Below, piece after piece: positions 1-6,423 of a stretch of DNA of 11,471 nucleotides. Source of the DNA: CAYJAD01 sp964372165 (GTDB lineage: Bacteria; Desulfobacterota; Desulfovibrionia; Desulfovibrionales; Desulfovibrionaceae); contig CAYJPT010000072.1 in assembly GCA_964372165.1 (NCBI GenBank), positions 1 to 11,471 of the forward strand, read 5' to 3'. The translations under genes and the position numbers were made by a program. Positions within the stretch are counted from its first letter, which is position 1. Every line of letters begins with the position of its first letter. The notes under the pieces were generated by a model. That model had not been told where the DNA came from. It made no database searches and worked only from the letters and a program-made list of their open reading frames with translations.

Positions 1-18
1 TCATATAAAAGCTTATTT

Positions 19-567
19 TTATGAAAAATTATATCCAGCCTCTAAAGCTTTGGCATTAGTCGGAATTAACTTAGCATAATGACTTGAAACAGTACGATGC
101 AATGCATCTTGCACTACTTCCAATGGTAATGCACCTGTAGCTTTAAGCCAAGCACCAAGGGCTACCATATTTGCCATTTTAACTGACCCAAGTTTATGCG
201 CCACGTCATTAACGGGAATACACACACTTTGTTTTGAAGCATCCAATGTATCTTCAGCCTTTACATCAATAAGTGAGCTATTTACTACTTGTACTCCGCC
301 AGAAATAAGACGAGGTTGGAACTTATCTAACGATGGCATATTTAATATAATTGATGATTTTGGATTATACACTAAGGGTGAACCGACAGGATCTTCATCC
401 ATAACAACAGTACAATTTGCTGTTCCGCCGCGCATTTCTGCACCATATACAGGGATGAATGTTACATTTAATCCATATTCCATACCGGCTTGTGCCAATA
501 AGTTACCAATGAGCATAACACCTTGCCCACCAAAACCTGCTATTATAACATCATGATATTTAGACAT
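19..567 (-). CDS. korC: 2-oxoacid:ferredoxin oxidoreductase, gamma subunit (KorC/OorC type)
   Basis: This is the gamma subunit of a CoA-dependent 2-oxoacid:ferredoxin oxidoreductase, which in this family helps form the CoA-binding part of the complex. The 182-residue protein shows the family's N-terminal glycine-rich motif GFGGQGV (residues 11-17) and the motif VYGAEMRGGTANC (40-52), both typical of gamma subunits. I chose the ATG at 567 over the in-frame GTGs at 576 and 573 because AAGGGG lies at a suitable distance before it and it gives the usual start just before the first beta strand. The ATG overlaps the korB stop by 8 bases, so translation is probably coupled. It is the last gene of the operon that lies within the window. 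Only 18 bases follow the stop and no terminator is visible there. The substrate (2-oxoglutarate, branched-chain 2-oxoacid or pyruvate) cannot be fixed from this subunit. Confidence 0.88.
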   Translation of the reverse strand: MSKYHDVIIAGFGGQGVMLIGNLLAQAGMEYGLNVTFIPVYGAEMRGGTANCTVVMDEDPVGSPLVYNPKSSIILNMPSLDKFQPRLISGGVQVVNSSLIDVKAEDTLDASKQSVCIPVNDVAHKLGSVKMANMVALGAWLKATGALPLEVVQDALHRTVSSHYAKLIPTNAKALEAGYNFS

Positions 568-1345
568 TTGCACCACCCCTTATGTCTTTAAATACACCCA
601 AGGGGAAAATAGGAATCATCTCTTTTGAAATATGCTCATTGGCAGACACTGCATCCATGCGCCAATTGGTTGGACAGCCACATAAAAGTTCAACAAAGCT
701 ATACCCAAGGCCTTGCACTTGATTTTCAAAAGCTATACGTATGGCTTTTTTAGCTTTACGAATATTTTTCACTGTATCAAGGGCGCAGCGCTCAGCATAA
801 ACCACACCGTCAAGTTGTGCCATAATTTCTGTCATATGAATAGGACCACCCTCAGTTGCCATATTACGTCCGGCAGGGCTGGTAGTAGTTTTTTGCCCAA
901 GTAGGGTTGTTGGAGCAAGTTGACCGCCTGTCATCCCATAAACTGTATTGTTTACAAAAAATGCAGTAAGGCGCTCTCCTCTGTTTGCTGAATGTATTGC
1001 CTCAGCAATACCTATTGAGCCCATATCTCCATCGCCTTGATAGGCAAAAACAATGCAATCGGGGCGTGCACGCTTAACACCTGTTGCCACAGCAGAGGCA
1101 CGACCATGTGGCGCTTCAATGCAGTCAAGATTCATATAATCATAAATAAAAGCTGAACAGCCCACTGAAGGAACTAAGATAGTTCTACCTGCTAAATCCA
1201 TTTCATGTAAAACTTCGGTTATTAGCCTATGCGCTATACCGTGATGACAGCCGGGACAATAATGTGTCACTTTGTCAGTTTGCACAGGGTTTGCGTCAAA
1301 AACAAGTTTTTCATCAATATTTGCTAAAATGGGATTTTTGGTCAT
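560..1345 (-). CDS. korB: 2-oxoacid:ferredoxin oxidoreductase, beta (thiamine diphosphate) subunit
   Basis: This is the catalytic beta subunit that holds thiamine diphosphate and one [4Fe-4S] cluster. The 261-residue protein has CPGCHHG at residues 30-36, GDGD at 104-107 and NN..YGMTGGQ at 132-142. The GDG(x~26)NN spacing is the classic diphosphate/metal-binding motif. Cysteines at 30, 33, 63 and 224 (in CGCPTNW) sit where cluster ligands are found in pyruvate:ferredoxin oxidoreductases; assigning C63 and C224 is by analogy. The start ATG overlaps the korA stop as TAATG, with GGGAG upstream as ribosome site. The protein is short, as in the separate-subunit Kor/Oor/Vor enzymes rather than the fused pyruvate enzyme. 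Similar proteins are annotated as 2-oxoglutarate (KorB/OorB) or ketoisovalerate (VorA) subunits, and the sequence alone does not separate these. Confidence 0.9.
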   Translation of the reverse strand: MTKNPILANIDEKLVFDANPVQTDKVTHYCPGCHHGIAHRLITEVLHEMDLAGRTILVPSVGCSAFIYDYMNLDCIEAPHGRASAVATGVKRARPDCIVFAYQGDGDMGSIGIAEAIHSANRGERLTAFFVNNTVYGMTGGQLAPTTLLGQKTTTSPAGRNMATEGGPIHMTEIMAQLDGVVYAERCALDTVKNIRKAKKAIRIAFENQVQGLGYSFVELLCGCPTNWRMDAVSANEHISKEMIPIFPLGVFKDIRGGANV

Positions 1346-2448
1346 TATTTTGCTCCCAAAATTTTTACTATAGGGTCAATTAAGGCATCTGCACCAATAA
1401 AGAGACCTGGCATAACGCCATGCCAATCTACCTGTGCCCCTGTACCAGCAAGGCTTAGGCGTACATCTTCAACCATTTGACCAAGATTTTGCTCAATTAC
1501 TAAAAAGTTCTTACCCTTTGCAGCTAGGTCTTGTAACTGCTCCTTAGGGAAAGGATAAAGCGTAATTGGACGAAGTAAACCAATTTTATGCCCTTGCTTG
1601 CGCAAATGACGCACCGCACTTTGAGCTATGCGCCCAATAGAGCCAAAGGCTACAATAATCAAATCTGCATCGTCACAATCCGTACATATGGCACGTGCTT
1701 CTGCTTCCATGGCAAGATATTTTTCTTGCAATAATTTATTGCGTGCTGCCAAAGCACCTTCAGCCAAGTAAACAGATTTAAGCAAGCGTACTTTTGGGTC
1801 AGTACGATTGGCAAAACCTTCAACACGCCACGGTGCAGATTGCTCCTTAAAGTCTTCTACACCTAAGGCATTTTCTGGAATTTTGCGCAAAACAGGTTCT
1901 TTAATTTGCCCGATAATAGCATCACCTAAAACCATAATTGGATTACGATACTTAAAAGCTAAGCCAAAGGCATCAAACATCATATCATAACATTCTTGAG
2001 CAGTAGAAGGAGAAAGCACCAAACAGCGATAATCACCATGCCCGCCACCCTTAACAGCCTGAAAATAATCGCCTTGTGACGGGCCAATGTCACCAAGACC
2101 GGGTCCGCCACGTGACATATTAACTATTACACCGGGTATGTGGCTACCTGCCATATAGGATATACCTTCTTGCATTAAGGAAATACCGCAACTTGAAGAT
2201 GATGTCATAGCAGCAATGCCGCAAGATCCTGCCCCAAGCACCATGTTGATTGATCCAATTTCACTTTCAGCTTGTACAAAACTGCCACCATGTTTAGGCA
2301 AAAGTGCTGAAAGCGACTCTGGTATTTCATTTTGCGGAGTGATTGGATAACCAAAATAACATCGACAACCTGCATCAATAGCTCCAAAAGCTATGGCATC
2401 ATTACCTTTGATGAGGATACGCTGATCATTTTTTGCTTGGGTGCTCAT
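1345..2448 (-). CDS. korA: 2-oxoacid:ferredoxin oxidoreductase, alpha subunit (KorA/OorA/VorB type)
   Basis: This alpha subunit carries the pyrimidine-binding domain and the transketolase C-terminal-like domain of the oxidoreductase. The 367-residue protein has GYPITPQNEI at residues 33-42, which lies close to the 2-oxoacid and cofactor in this family. QAESEIGS follows (59-66), with E61/E63 in the place of the Glu that activates thiamine diphosphate. MSRGGPGLG is at 111-119 and GDYFQA at 126-131. The second domain runs from about 261 (ADLIIVAFGSIG) through LLRPITLYPFP (291-301) to VIEQNLGQM (317-325). No gamma domain is fused at the N terminus, consistent with the separate korC. The ATG shares its A with the last base of the korD TAA stop (TAATG), and GGAAGG lies upstream. 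Databases commonly label close relatives VorB; the D-A-B-C order matches OorDABC of epsilonproteobacteria, so 2-oxoglutarate is the preferred but unproven substrate. Confidence 0.9.
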   Translation of the reverse strand: MSTQAKNDQRILIKGNDAIAFGAIDAGCRCYFGYPITPQNEIPESLSALLPKHGGSFVQAESEIGSINMVLGAGSCGIAAMTSSSSCGISLMQEGISYMAGSHIPGVIVNMSRGGPGLGDIGPSQGDYFQAVKGGGHGDYRCLVLSPSTAQECYDMMFDAFGLAFKYRNPIMVLGDAIIGQIKEPVLRKIPENALGVEDFKEQSAPWRVEGFANRTDPKVRLLKSVYLAEGALAARNKLLQEKYLAMEAEARAICTDCDDADLIIVAFGSIGRIAQSAVRHLRKQGHKIGLLRPITLYPFPKEQLQDLAAKGKNFLVIEQNLGQMVEDVRLSLAGTGAQVDWHGVMPGLFIGADALIDPIVKILGAK

Positions 2449-2681
2449 TATGCACCTTCCTTTTGCTTTTGAGTTTTAAATACACGAATAGCCACATCCG
2501 GACAAATCAGTCCGCACGATGCACAACCTATACATTGTTCAGCTTTATCTGCCACAACTTCCACCACCTGATAACCTTGGCGGTTAAAGCGTTCAGCTTT
2601 ACTTATAATCTTTTGGGGACATACAGTTGTGCAAAGCAAGCACCCCTTACATCGTTCCTCTAAAAAAACTACACGTGACAT
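2448..2681 (-). CDS. korD: 2-oxoacid:ferredoxin oxidoreductase, delta (2x[4Fe-4S] ferredoxin-like) subunit
   Basis: This small electron-transfer subunit passes electrons from the thiamine site to free ferredoxin. The 77-residue protein has two complete CxxCxxCxxxCP motifs, with cysteines at 11, 14, 17, 21 and at 50, 53, 56, 60, so two [4Fe-4S] clusters are expected. About 28 residues separate the motifs, more than in small clostridial ferredoxins and as usual for KorD/PorD. A perfect AGGAGG lies four bases before the ATG, the strongest ribosome site in the window, fitting the first gene of the operon. It is followed by korA with a TAATG overlap. The promoter should lie in the 350-base gap upstream, where an operator-like inverted repeat is present. 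Confidence 0.92.
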   Translation of the reverse strand: MSRVVFLEERCKGCLLCTTVCPQKIISKAERFNRQGYQVVEVVADKAEQCIGCASCGLICPDVAIRVFKTQKQKEGA

Positions 2682-2735
2682 TTATCCTCCTAAAAAACAC
2701 AAGACTTGTTTTTAATGCAAAAAATATATCAAACG

Positions 2736-2763
2736 TAGCAAATATTTTAGTAATTATTTGCTA
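2736..2763. promoter_or_regulatory. Operator-like inverted repeat upstream of korD
   Basis: TAGCAAATA (2736-2744) and TATTTGCTA (2755-2763) are perfect 9-base inverted copies separated by 10 bases. Their centres are 19 bases apart, about two helical turns, the geometry of a dimeric regulator site. The repeat lies 55 bases before the korD start, just upstream of a weak -10-like TATATT on the minus strand (2724-2729). I do not recognise the half-site as Rex, Fnr or another known regulator. The surrounding DNA is AT-rich, which weakens the case somewhat. Confidence 0.45.
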
Positions 2764-2830
2764 TACTTTGAAACCATGTATACACATACGAAAGCTCTGC
2801 ACAATTATTTTCAAATATAATTTTGTTGTT

Positions 2831-2875
2831 AAAATTTTAAAAGCTGCACTGATGCTAAAAATCAGTGTGCAGAGC
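2831..2875 (-). terminator. Probable Rho-independent terminator downstream of queA
   Basis: Read on the minus strand, CTGCACACTGAT (2872-2861) pairs with ATCAGTGCAG (2853-2844), giving a 10-bp stem with a two-base bulge and a 7-base loop. It is followed at once by CTTTTAAAATTTT. No T-run follows on the plus strand, so the orientation fits the minus-strand queA transcript. A competing partner exists: GTGCAGAGC (2867-2875) is also perfectly complementary to GCTCTGCAC at 2794-2802. Confidence 0.5.
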
Positions 2876-3016
2876 AAAAGGCACAAAAATCAGTCATTTA
2901 CCGGCGCAAGTGAATTGCGCCTATTCTTGATTTTTGGTCGCATTGACTATCGTCAACGCTACACGAGACCCTACACAATGAATCGCGCAGAGGTCTCTAT
3001 ACTGACCATAGGCAGC
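2840..3016 (-). ncRNA. Candidate structured RNA or structured queA 3' region (unidentified)
   Basis: This gene-free stretch is unusually rich in nested inverted repeats. On the minus strand, in order: GAGACC (2990-2995) with GGTCTC (2964-2969); GGTC, a 7-base bulge, then GCGTTGAC-GATA-GTCAATGC and GACC (2937-2969), with a G-U wobble that is an A-C mismatch on the other strand; GGCGCAA-TTCAC-TTGCGCC (2903-2921), enclosed by a CAAAAATCA / TGATTTTTG outer pairing (2884-2892 with 2928-2936); and finally the terminator hairpin. The ends GCTGC (3012-3016) and GCAGC (2843-2847) could close the whole into one domain of about 175 nt. I could not match it to 6S RNA, SRP RNA, tmRNA or a known riboswitch. 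No convincing ORF is present. The transcript strand is inferred from the wobble and the terminator. Confidence 0.35.
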
Positions 3017-3037
3017 AAGCAAGCAAGCCAATACAGC

Positions 3038-4147
3038 TTAATAAATCAGCATGGCATCGCCATATGAAAAAAAGTTATAATTTTGTGCCTTTGCCGATTC
3101 GTAAGCGTCTAAAATACGCTCTCGTCCTGCAAAAGCAGCTACAAGCATAATTAACGAAGACTCTGGTAAATGAAAATTGGTTATAATACCATCGATAACC
3201 TTAAACCGCCGCCCCGGATACAAAAATATATCTGTCCAACCGGCAAAGGGCTGTACTTTTCCACATAATTCCATAACACCTTCAATGGCACGCACCGACG
3301 TTGTACCAACAGCGATAATTGGTCTGCCTTCAGCCTTGGCTTTAGTAATTGCATTAACAGTAGCTTCAGAAACTTCAATATATTCTCTATGCATACGGTG
3401 ACTGCGTATATCATCACTGCGCACTGGGCTAAATGTGCCATAACCTACATATAATGTAACCTCAGCCCACTCACAGCCATGACTAGCAAGGTCATCATAT
3501 ATACTTTCAGTAAAATGTAATCCAGCTGTAGGAGCGGCTACTGAGCCCACTTTGTCTGAGCGGGCAAATATGGTCTGATAGCGGCTTTTATCCTCTTCCT
3601 CATCACTGCGCCTAATATACGGAGGCAAAGGAATATGCCCCGTTTTTGCAAAAGCATCTGCCAAATCACCTTGCCAAAAAAGCATAACTCTACGCTGTCC
3701 AAAAGGTCCTGATTCTAAAACTTTAACTACAATGCTATCACCAAAGTTAAATTCGTCACCATCGTTAACTCGTCCACCAGTACGCACAAGTCCCTTAGCT
3801 TCAGCCTCAAACCAATGTGGTTTATCTGACAAAGGCTTTGCAGCAGCCGTAACTAGGGGTAGTGGAGTTAACAATAAAAATTCCACCTTGCCACCGGAGG
3901 CACGTGTGCCCACAAGTCTTGCCTGCAACACTTGAGAGTTGTTAACAATTAGCAAGCAATCTTCTGGTAAATGTTGTCTAATTTCAGAAAATTGGGCATG
4001 CAAAAATTCCGTATTAGGCTTATTTTTACGTGTCATAACCATAAGCCGTGAATTACCACGCTGTGCAGGTGGGTACTGAGCTATAAGTTTTTCTGGTAAA
4101 TCAAAATTGTAAGAAGTGCGTTTATAATCTTTTTCGTCTACAAACAT
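3038..4147 (-). CDS. queA: S-adenosylmethionine:tRNA ribosyltransferase-isomerase QueA
   Basis: QueA transfers and isomerises the ribosyl group of S-adenosylmethionine onto 7-aminomethyl-7-deazaguanine in tRNA, making epoxyqueuosine at the wobble position of GUN-anticodon tRNAs. The 369-residue protein is slightly longer than usual for the family. It shows YPPAQRGNSRLMVM (25-38), LPPYIRR (174-180), the signature GSVAAPTAGLHFT (201-213), VGYGTFSPV (234-242), VGTTSVRAIE (280-289), DIFLYPGRRFKVIDG (306-320), ITNFHLPESSLIML (322-335) and the C-terminal FFSYGDAMLIY. The frame is open upstream to 4270, but the ATG at 4147 is chosen because AAAGGG precedes it by six bases and family homology begins here (DYKRTSYNFDLPEKLIA). 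It stands alone, with no other queuosine gene adjacent. A TATAAT -10-like box lies 26 bases upstream. Confidence 0.96.
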   Translation of the reverse strand: MFVDEKDYKRTSYNFDLPEKLIAQYPPAQRGNSRLMVMTRKNKPNTEFLHAQFSEIRQHLPEDCLLIVNNSQVLQARLVGTRASGGKVEFLLLTPLPLVTAAAKPLSDKPHWFEAEAKGLVRTGGRVNDGDEFNFGDSIVVKVLESGPFGQRRVMLFWQGDLADAFAKTGHIPLPPYIRRSDEEEDKSRYQTIFARSDKVGSVAAPTAGLHFTESIYDDLASHGCEWAEVTLYVGYGTFSPVRSDDIRSHRMHREYIEVSEATVNAITKAKAEGRPIIAVGTTSVRAIEGVMELCGKVQPFAGWTDIFLYPGRRFKVIDGIITNFHLPESSLIMLVAAFAGRERILDAYESAKAQNYNFFSYGDAMLIY

Positions 4148-4172
4148 GTTAAACCCTTTATACAATCCAAGG

Positions 4173-4178
4173 ATTATA
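4173..4178 (-). promoter_or_regulatory. Probable -10 box of queA promoter
   Basis: A consensus TATAAT reads on the minus strand 26 bases before the queA ATG, which would give a leader of roughly 20 bases. No good -35 hexamer lies at 16-18 bases (the sequence there reads about AGACCA), so the promoter would be weak or activator-dependent. A second similar block, GGATTG followed by TATAAA, sits about 12 bases nearer the gene. Confidence 0.4.
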
Positions 4179-4191
4179 CTGCAATCCATTA

Positions 4192-4274
4192 TGCATGGTC
4201 TTTGAGGGTAGTTATGGTAATCATTGTATATTTTTTTGTAAAAAAAATTATGCAGAACCCTCAACTGCATGGTC
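4192..4274. repeat. 65-bp AT-rich inverted-repeat element flanked by 9-bp direct repeats
   Basis: TGCATGGTC occurs at 4192-4200 and again at 4266-4274. Just inside these copies are TTGAGGGT (4202-4209) and its perfect inverse ACCCTCAA (4257-4264). The 65-base interior (4201-4265) is very AT-rich and includes T7-GT-A8. A short element with terminal inverted repeats between direct repeats is what a miniature transposable element with a 9-bp target duplication would look like. The same bases also form a terminator-like hairpin, so a regulatory origin is equally possible. There is no coding capacity. Confidence 0.4.
4240..4270 (-). terminator. Terminator-like hairpin in the queA leader region
   Basis: On the minus strand ATGCAG (4270-4265) and CTGCAT (4255-4250) form a 6-bp stem with a 9-base loop, followed by AA and eight T residues (4247-4240). 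The stem is short but the T-run is strong. The loop TTGAGGGTT is complementary over 8 bases to ACCCTCAA further downstream on the same strand (4209-4202), so a loop-tail pseudoknot could form instead. It lies upstream of the TATAAT box, so it would stop transcripts that begin further out. Confidence 0.35.
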
Positions 4275-4306
4275 AGGATGCTCTAGCACAAAAAACACAC
4301 CTTGTC

Positions 4307-4333
4307 AGCACCTACCTTTATAGGGTATGTGCT
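4307..4333. repeat. Hairpin in the queA-coaBC intergenic region
   Basis: AGCAC-c-TACC (4307-4316) pairs with GGTA-t-GTGCT (4324-4333): nine base pairs with one internal mismatch and a 7-base loop (TTTATAG). No T-run follows in either direction, so it is not an obvious terminator. It lies about 85 bases before coaBC and could be a leader structure or a protein-binding site. Between it and coaBC the DNA is AT-rich, with promoter-like TTATAA/TAATAT boxes (about 4354-4397) that I cannot rank. Confidence 0.25.
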
Positions 4334-4418
4334 TAGAAGAAACATGATGATAGTTTATAAAAAACAATAGTTCATTATAAAAATTATTCAATAATATACA
4401 CGATATGGAGCATGCAAC

Positions 4419-5669
4419 ATGGAGAACTACGCCCCACCCTACATTTTTGATGAGCACAGTCATCTTAAAAATATGCGCTTGCATCTTGGGGTTTGTGGTT
4501 CAATTGCAGCATTTCGTGCCTTAGATTTGGTACGTTGGTGGCAAGCAAGTAAATTACATGTAAGCGTCACCCTCACCGATGCAGCACAAAAATTTATTAC
4601 ACCACTTAGCTTTGAAGCCCTTGGCGCTTCTCCAACTTATACTGATATGTGGAATAAAGATGGCATTTTTGACCATTTAGAACCGGGGCAAATATGCAAA
4701 GCCATGGTAATAGCACCTGCAACTGCCTCCACCATTGCTAAGATTGCAGGTGGGCATGCATGCGATTTATTGTCTTGCCAAGCTTTAGCTTTTGATGGTC
4801 CACTTATTGTTGCTCCAGCCATGAATCCACGTATGTGGTCAAGTGCTGCCACACAAGAAAATATAGCTAAACTTTGCACCAGAAATGTTGAAATAGTTTT
4901 ACCGCATACCGGCAGTACAGCCTGCGGTGATGAAGGACAAGGCCGCCTTGCAGATTTGCGTCATATTTGGCTTACGGCACTTAGGGCCATTACTCCAAAG
5001 GATATGCAAGGTACAAAGCTAATGCTAACCCTTGGCCCAACACGTGAACAATGGGACGCAGTGCGTTATTGGTCAAACCCATCTACCGGCAGTATGGGAG
5101 CTTCATTAGCCATTGCAGCATGGCTTCGTGGTGCTGATGTACATGCCATTTGCGGACCGGTTTTAGAAAAAGACTGCTATCTGCCGCCAGATATTAAGCG
5201 TTATGATGTTGTTTCTGCAAAAGATATGTATGTAGCTGCAAATGATATTTGGTCACAAATGAATGCCGGCATTTTTACAGCAGCGGTGGCGGATTTTTCC
5301 CCACAAAATACTTATACCACAAGCAAAGAAAAATTTAAAAAGAACCAGAGCAATAATGGATTAAGTATTGATTTTACACCAAATATTGATATTTTGCACA
5401 CCCTGTGTCAAAATAAAAATCCTGACCAAAAAATTATGGGTTTTGCAGCCGAAACTACATTAGATATGCATAAAGCTGTGCGAGAAAAATTAAAGCATAA
5501 AGGGGCAGATATCTTAGTTGGTAATAATATTGCGCAGGCAAATGCAGGATTTGCATCTTCTACCAATGAGGTAGTTGTAATTGACAAATATGGTCGTGAA
5601 GAAGCTTGGCCTGTCATGTCAAAAATGAATGTTGCTTGGAGGTTGTGCTCATGGCTTTTGGAAATTTAA
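4419..5669 (+). CDS. coaBC: Bifunctional phosphopantothenoylcysteine decarboxylase / phosphopantothenate-cysteine ligase CoaBC (Dfp)
   Basis: CoaBC performs two steps of coenzyme A synthesis: CTP-dependent joining of 4'-phosphopantothenate to cysteine (CoaB), then FMN-dependent decarboxylation to 4'-phosphopantetheine (CoaC). The 416-residue protein has the CoaC flavoprotein domain first. GVCGSIAAFRALDL is at 24-37, the probable catalytic His is H86, IAPATASTIAKIAGG is at 98-112 and PAMN at 133-136. The substrate-clamp motif ACGDEGQGRL, with C169, is at 168-177. CoaB begins near residue 199 with LTLGPTREQWDAVRYWSN and STGSMG (to 227), then AAVADFSP (288-295), a Lys-rich segment (303-309) and GFAAET (341-346). 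E. coli-type proteins have SSGKMG where this has STGSMG. GGAG lies about nine bases before the ATG. About 18 extra residues precede the usual start; an internal Met at residue 19 lacks a ribosome site. The next gene overlaps the 3' end by 19 bases. Confidence 0.95.
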   Translation: MENYAPPYIFDEHSHLKNMRLHLGVCGSIAAFRALDLVRWWQASKLHVSVTLTDAAQKFITPLSFEALGASPTYTDMWNKDGIFDHLEPGQICKAMVIAPATASTIAKIAGGHACDLLSCQALAFDGPLIVAPAMNPRMWSSAATQENIAKLCTRNVEIVLPHTGSTACGDEGQGRLADLRHIWLTALRAITPKDMQGTKLMLTLGPTREQWDAVRYWSNPSTGSMGASLAIAAWLRGADVHAICGPVLEKDCYLPPDIKRYDVVSAKDMYVAANDIWSQMNAGIFTAAVADFSPQNTYTTSKEKFKKNQSNNGLSIDFTPNIDILHTLCQNKNPDQKIMGFAAETTLDMHKAVREKLKHKGADILVGNNIAQANAGFASSTNEVVVIDKYGREEAWPVMSKMNVAWRLCSWLLEI

Positions 5670-6421
5670 ATTTACCAGTACACCTTATACCGTGGCAACA
5701 ACATGGTTTAGATTACATATTGGCTAAAGAAAATTTACCTCTTGAGCTTTCTGTTATTGCTGAACAACAAAAAAGCTCGCCCCCAAATATATCTCCTTCG
5801 GCGGCTAAAGCACCATACAAGCCAGCACCAAGTGCACCAAACAGTGCTCCTGTTATTGAAACAACGCAAAAACCTAAGCCGCAAAAGACGCAGCAGCCAC
5901 CTCTTAAGGAGGCACAACAGCCACCACTTACGCCTGAAGTACCCTTTATGCCCTTGGAACATTGGCCCAGCATTTGGCAAGATATGTTGCAAAAAACTAC
6001 TATGGCTCCGGTTGTTTGGACATATTGGAGTCTTGGTGATGATCTTTGTGGAAAAGCCAATGCAGAGCGACGCAATTTTATGCGCACATTATTAAAAGAC
6101 CTTGCCCACCCTAAAGGGACACATACTTTTTGGCCTGCCGCTCTGCCTAATGCGCATGCAACGGAAAATATTGCAAATGCACAAGTATTCTGGTCAGGCG
6201 TGCAAATGCTTAAAGCCAGAGCTGTTGTGGTCATGGGTCAACCTGCGACCAAGGCCCTTGGCTTGGCCGCAAATTTACGCCCTTTTATGCATACACGTTA
6301 TAATGGATGTTTTGTTGTGGTTTTGCGTGATGTAGATTTTTTAATTTCTGAACCACATCACTATGCTAATGTTAGAGAGTTTTTGCGCCGCTCTTTAGCA
6401 AATTTTGCAAGAAAAATGTAA
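5651..6421 (+). CDS. Hypothetical protein with uracil-DNA-glycosylase-like C-terminal domain
   Basis: I do not recognise this protein with certainty. From the ATG at 5651, with GGAGG eight bases upstream inside coaBC, it has 256 residues. A short N-terminal segment (1-40) containing LPVHLIPWQQHGLDYIL is followed by a Pro/Gln/Lys-rich low-complexity linker (about 42-98) and a folded domain (about 100-256). That domain has the strand-helix order of the uracil-DNA glycosylase superfamily: VVWTYWSLGDDLCG (121-134), a helix with NFMRTLLKDL (142-151), ENIANAQVFW (172-181), then KARAVVVMGQPATKAL (188-203), which corresponds to the family's lG..a..aL strand-helix. The usual motif GExPG and the C-terminal HPS are missing (here SEPHHY, 233-238), so glycosylase activity is doubtful. 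The 19-base overlap with coaBC implies coupled translation. Other possibilities are a lineage-specific nucleic-acid-binding protein or an enzyme of the same fold. Confidence 0.75.
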   Translation: MAFGNLNLPVHLIPWQQHGLDYILAKENLPLELSVIAEQQKSSPPNISPSAAKAPYKPAPSAPNSAPVIETTQKPKPQKTQQPPLKEAQQPPLTPEVPFMPLEHWPSIWQDMLQKTTMAPVVWTYWSLGDDLCGKANAERRNFMRTLLKDLAHPKGTHTFWPAALPNAHATENIANAQVFWSGVQMLKARAVVVMGQPATKALGLAANLRPFMHTRYNGCFVVVLRDVDFLISEPHHYANVREFLRRSLANFARKM

Positions 6422-6423
6422 AA

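Noticed and set aside
2840..3016. 6S RNA, SRP RNA or tmRNA
   Set aside because: The SRP core (GGAAGCAGCC-like), a tmRNA tRNA-like end and a convincing 6S central bubble were looked for and not found.
2627..3067. 146-residue plus-strand open frame between korD and queA
   Set aside because: No ribosome site, it overlaps both neighbouring genes on the other strand, and its composition follows the hairpin-rich non-coding DNA.
4148..4270. 41-residue N-terminal extension of queA
   Set aside because: No ribosome site precedes it, it runs through the repeat element, and QueA homology begins at the ATG at 4147.
4202..4270. Known preQ1 riboswitch before queA
   Set aside because: The loop-tail pairing is suggestive, but the A-rich tail and conserved core bases of preQ1-I are not present in the right places.
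5713..6234. 173-residue open frame opposite the glycosylase-like gene
   Set aside because: It is the complement of the low-complexity linker and gives a Cys/Gly/Ala-rich sequence with no family features; the plus-strand frame has a good ribosome site and a recognisable fold.
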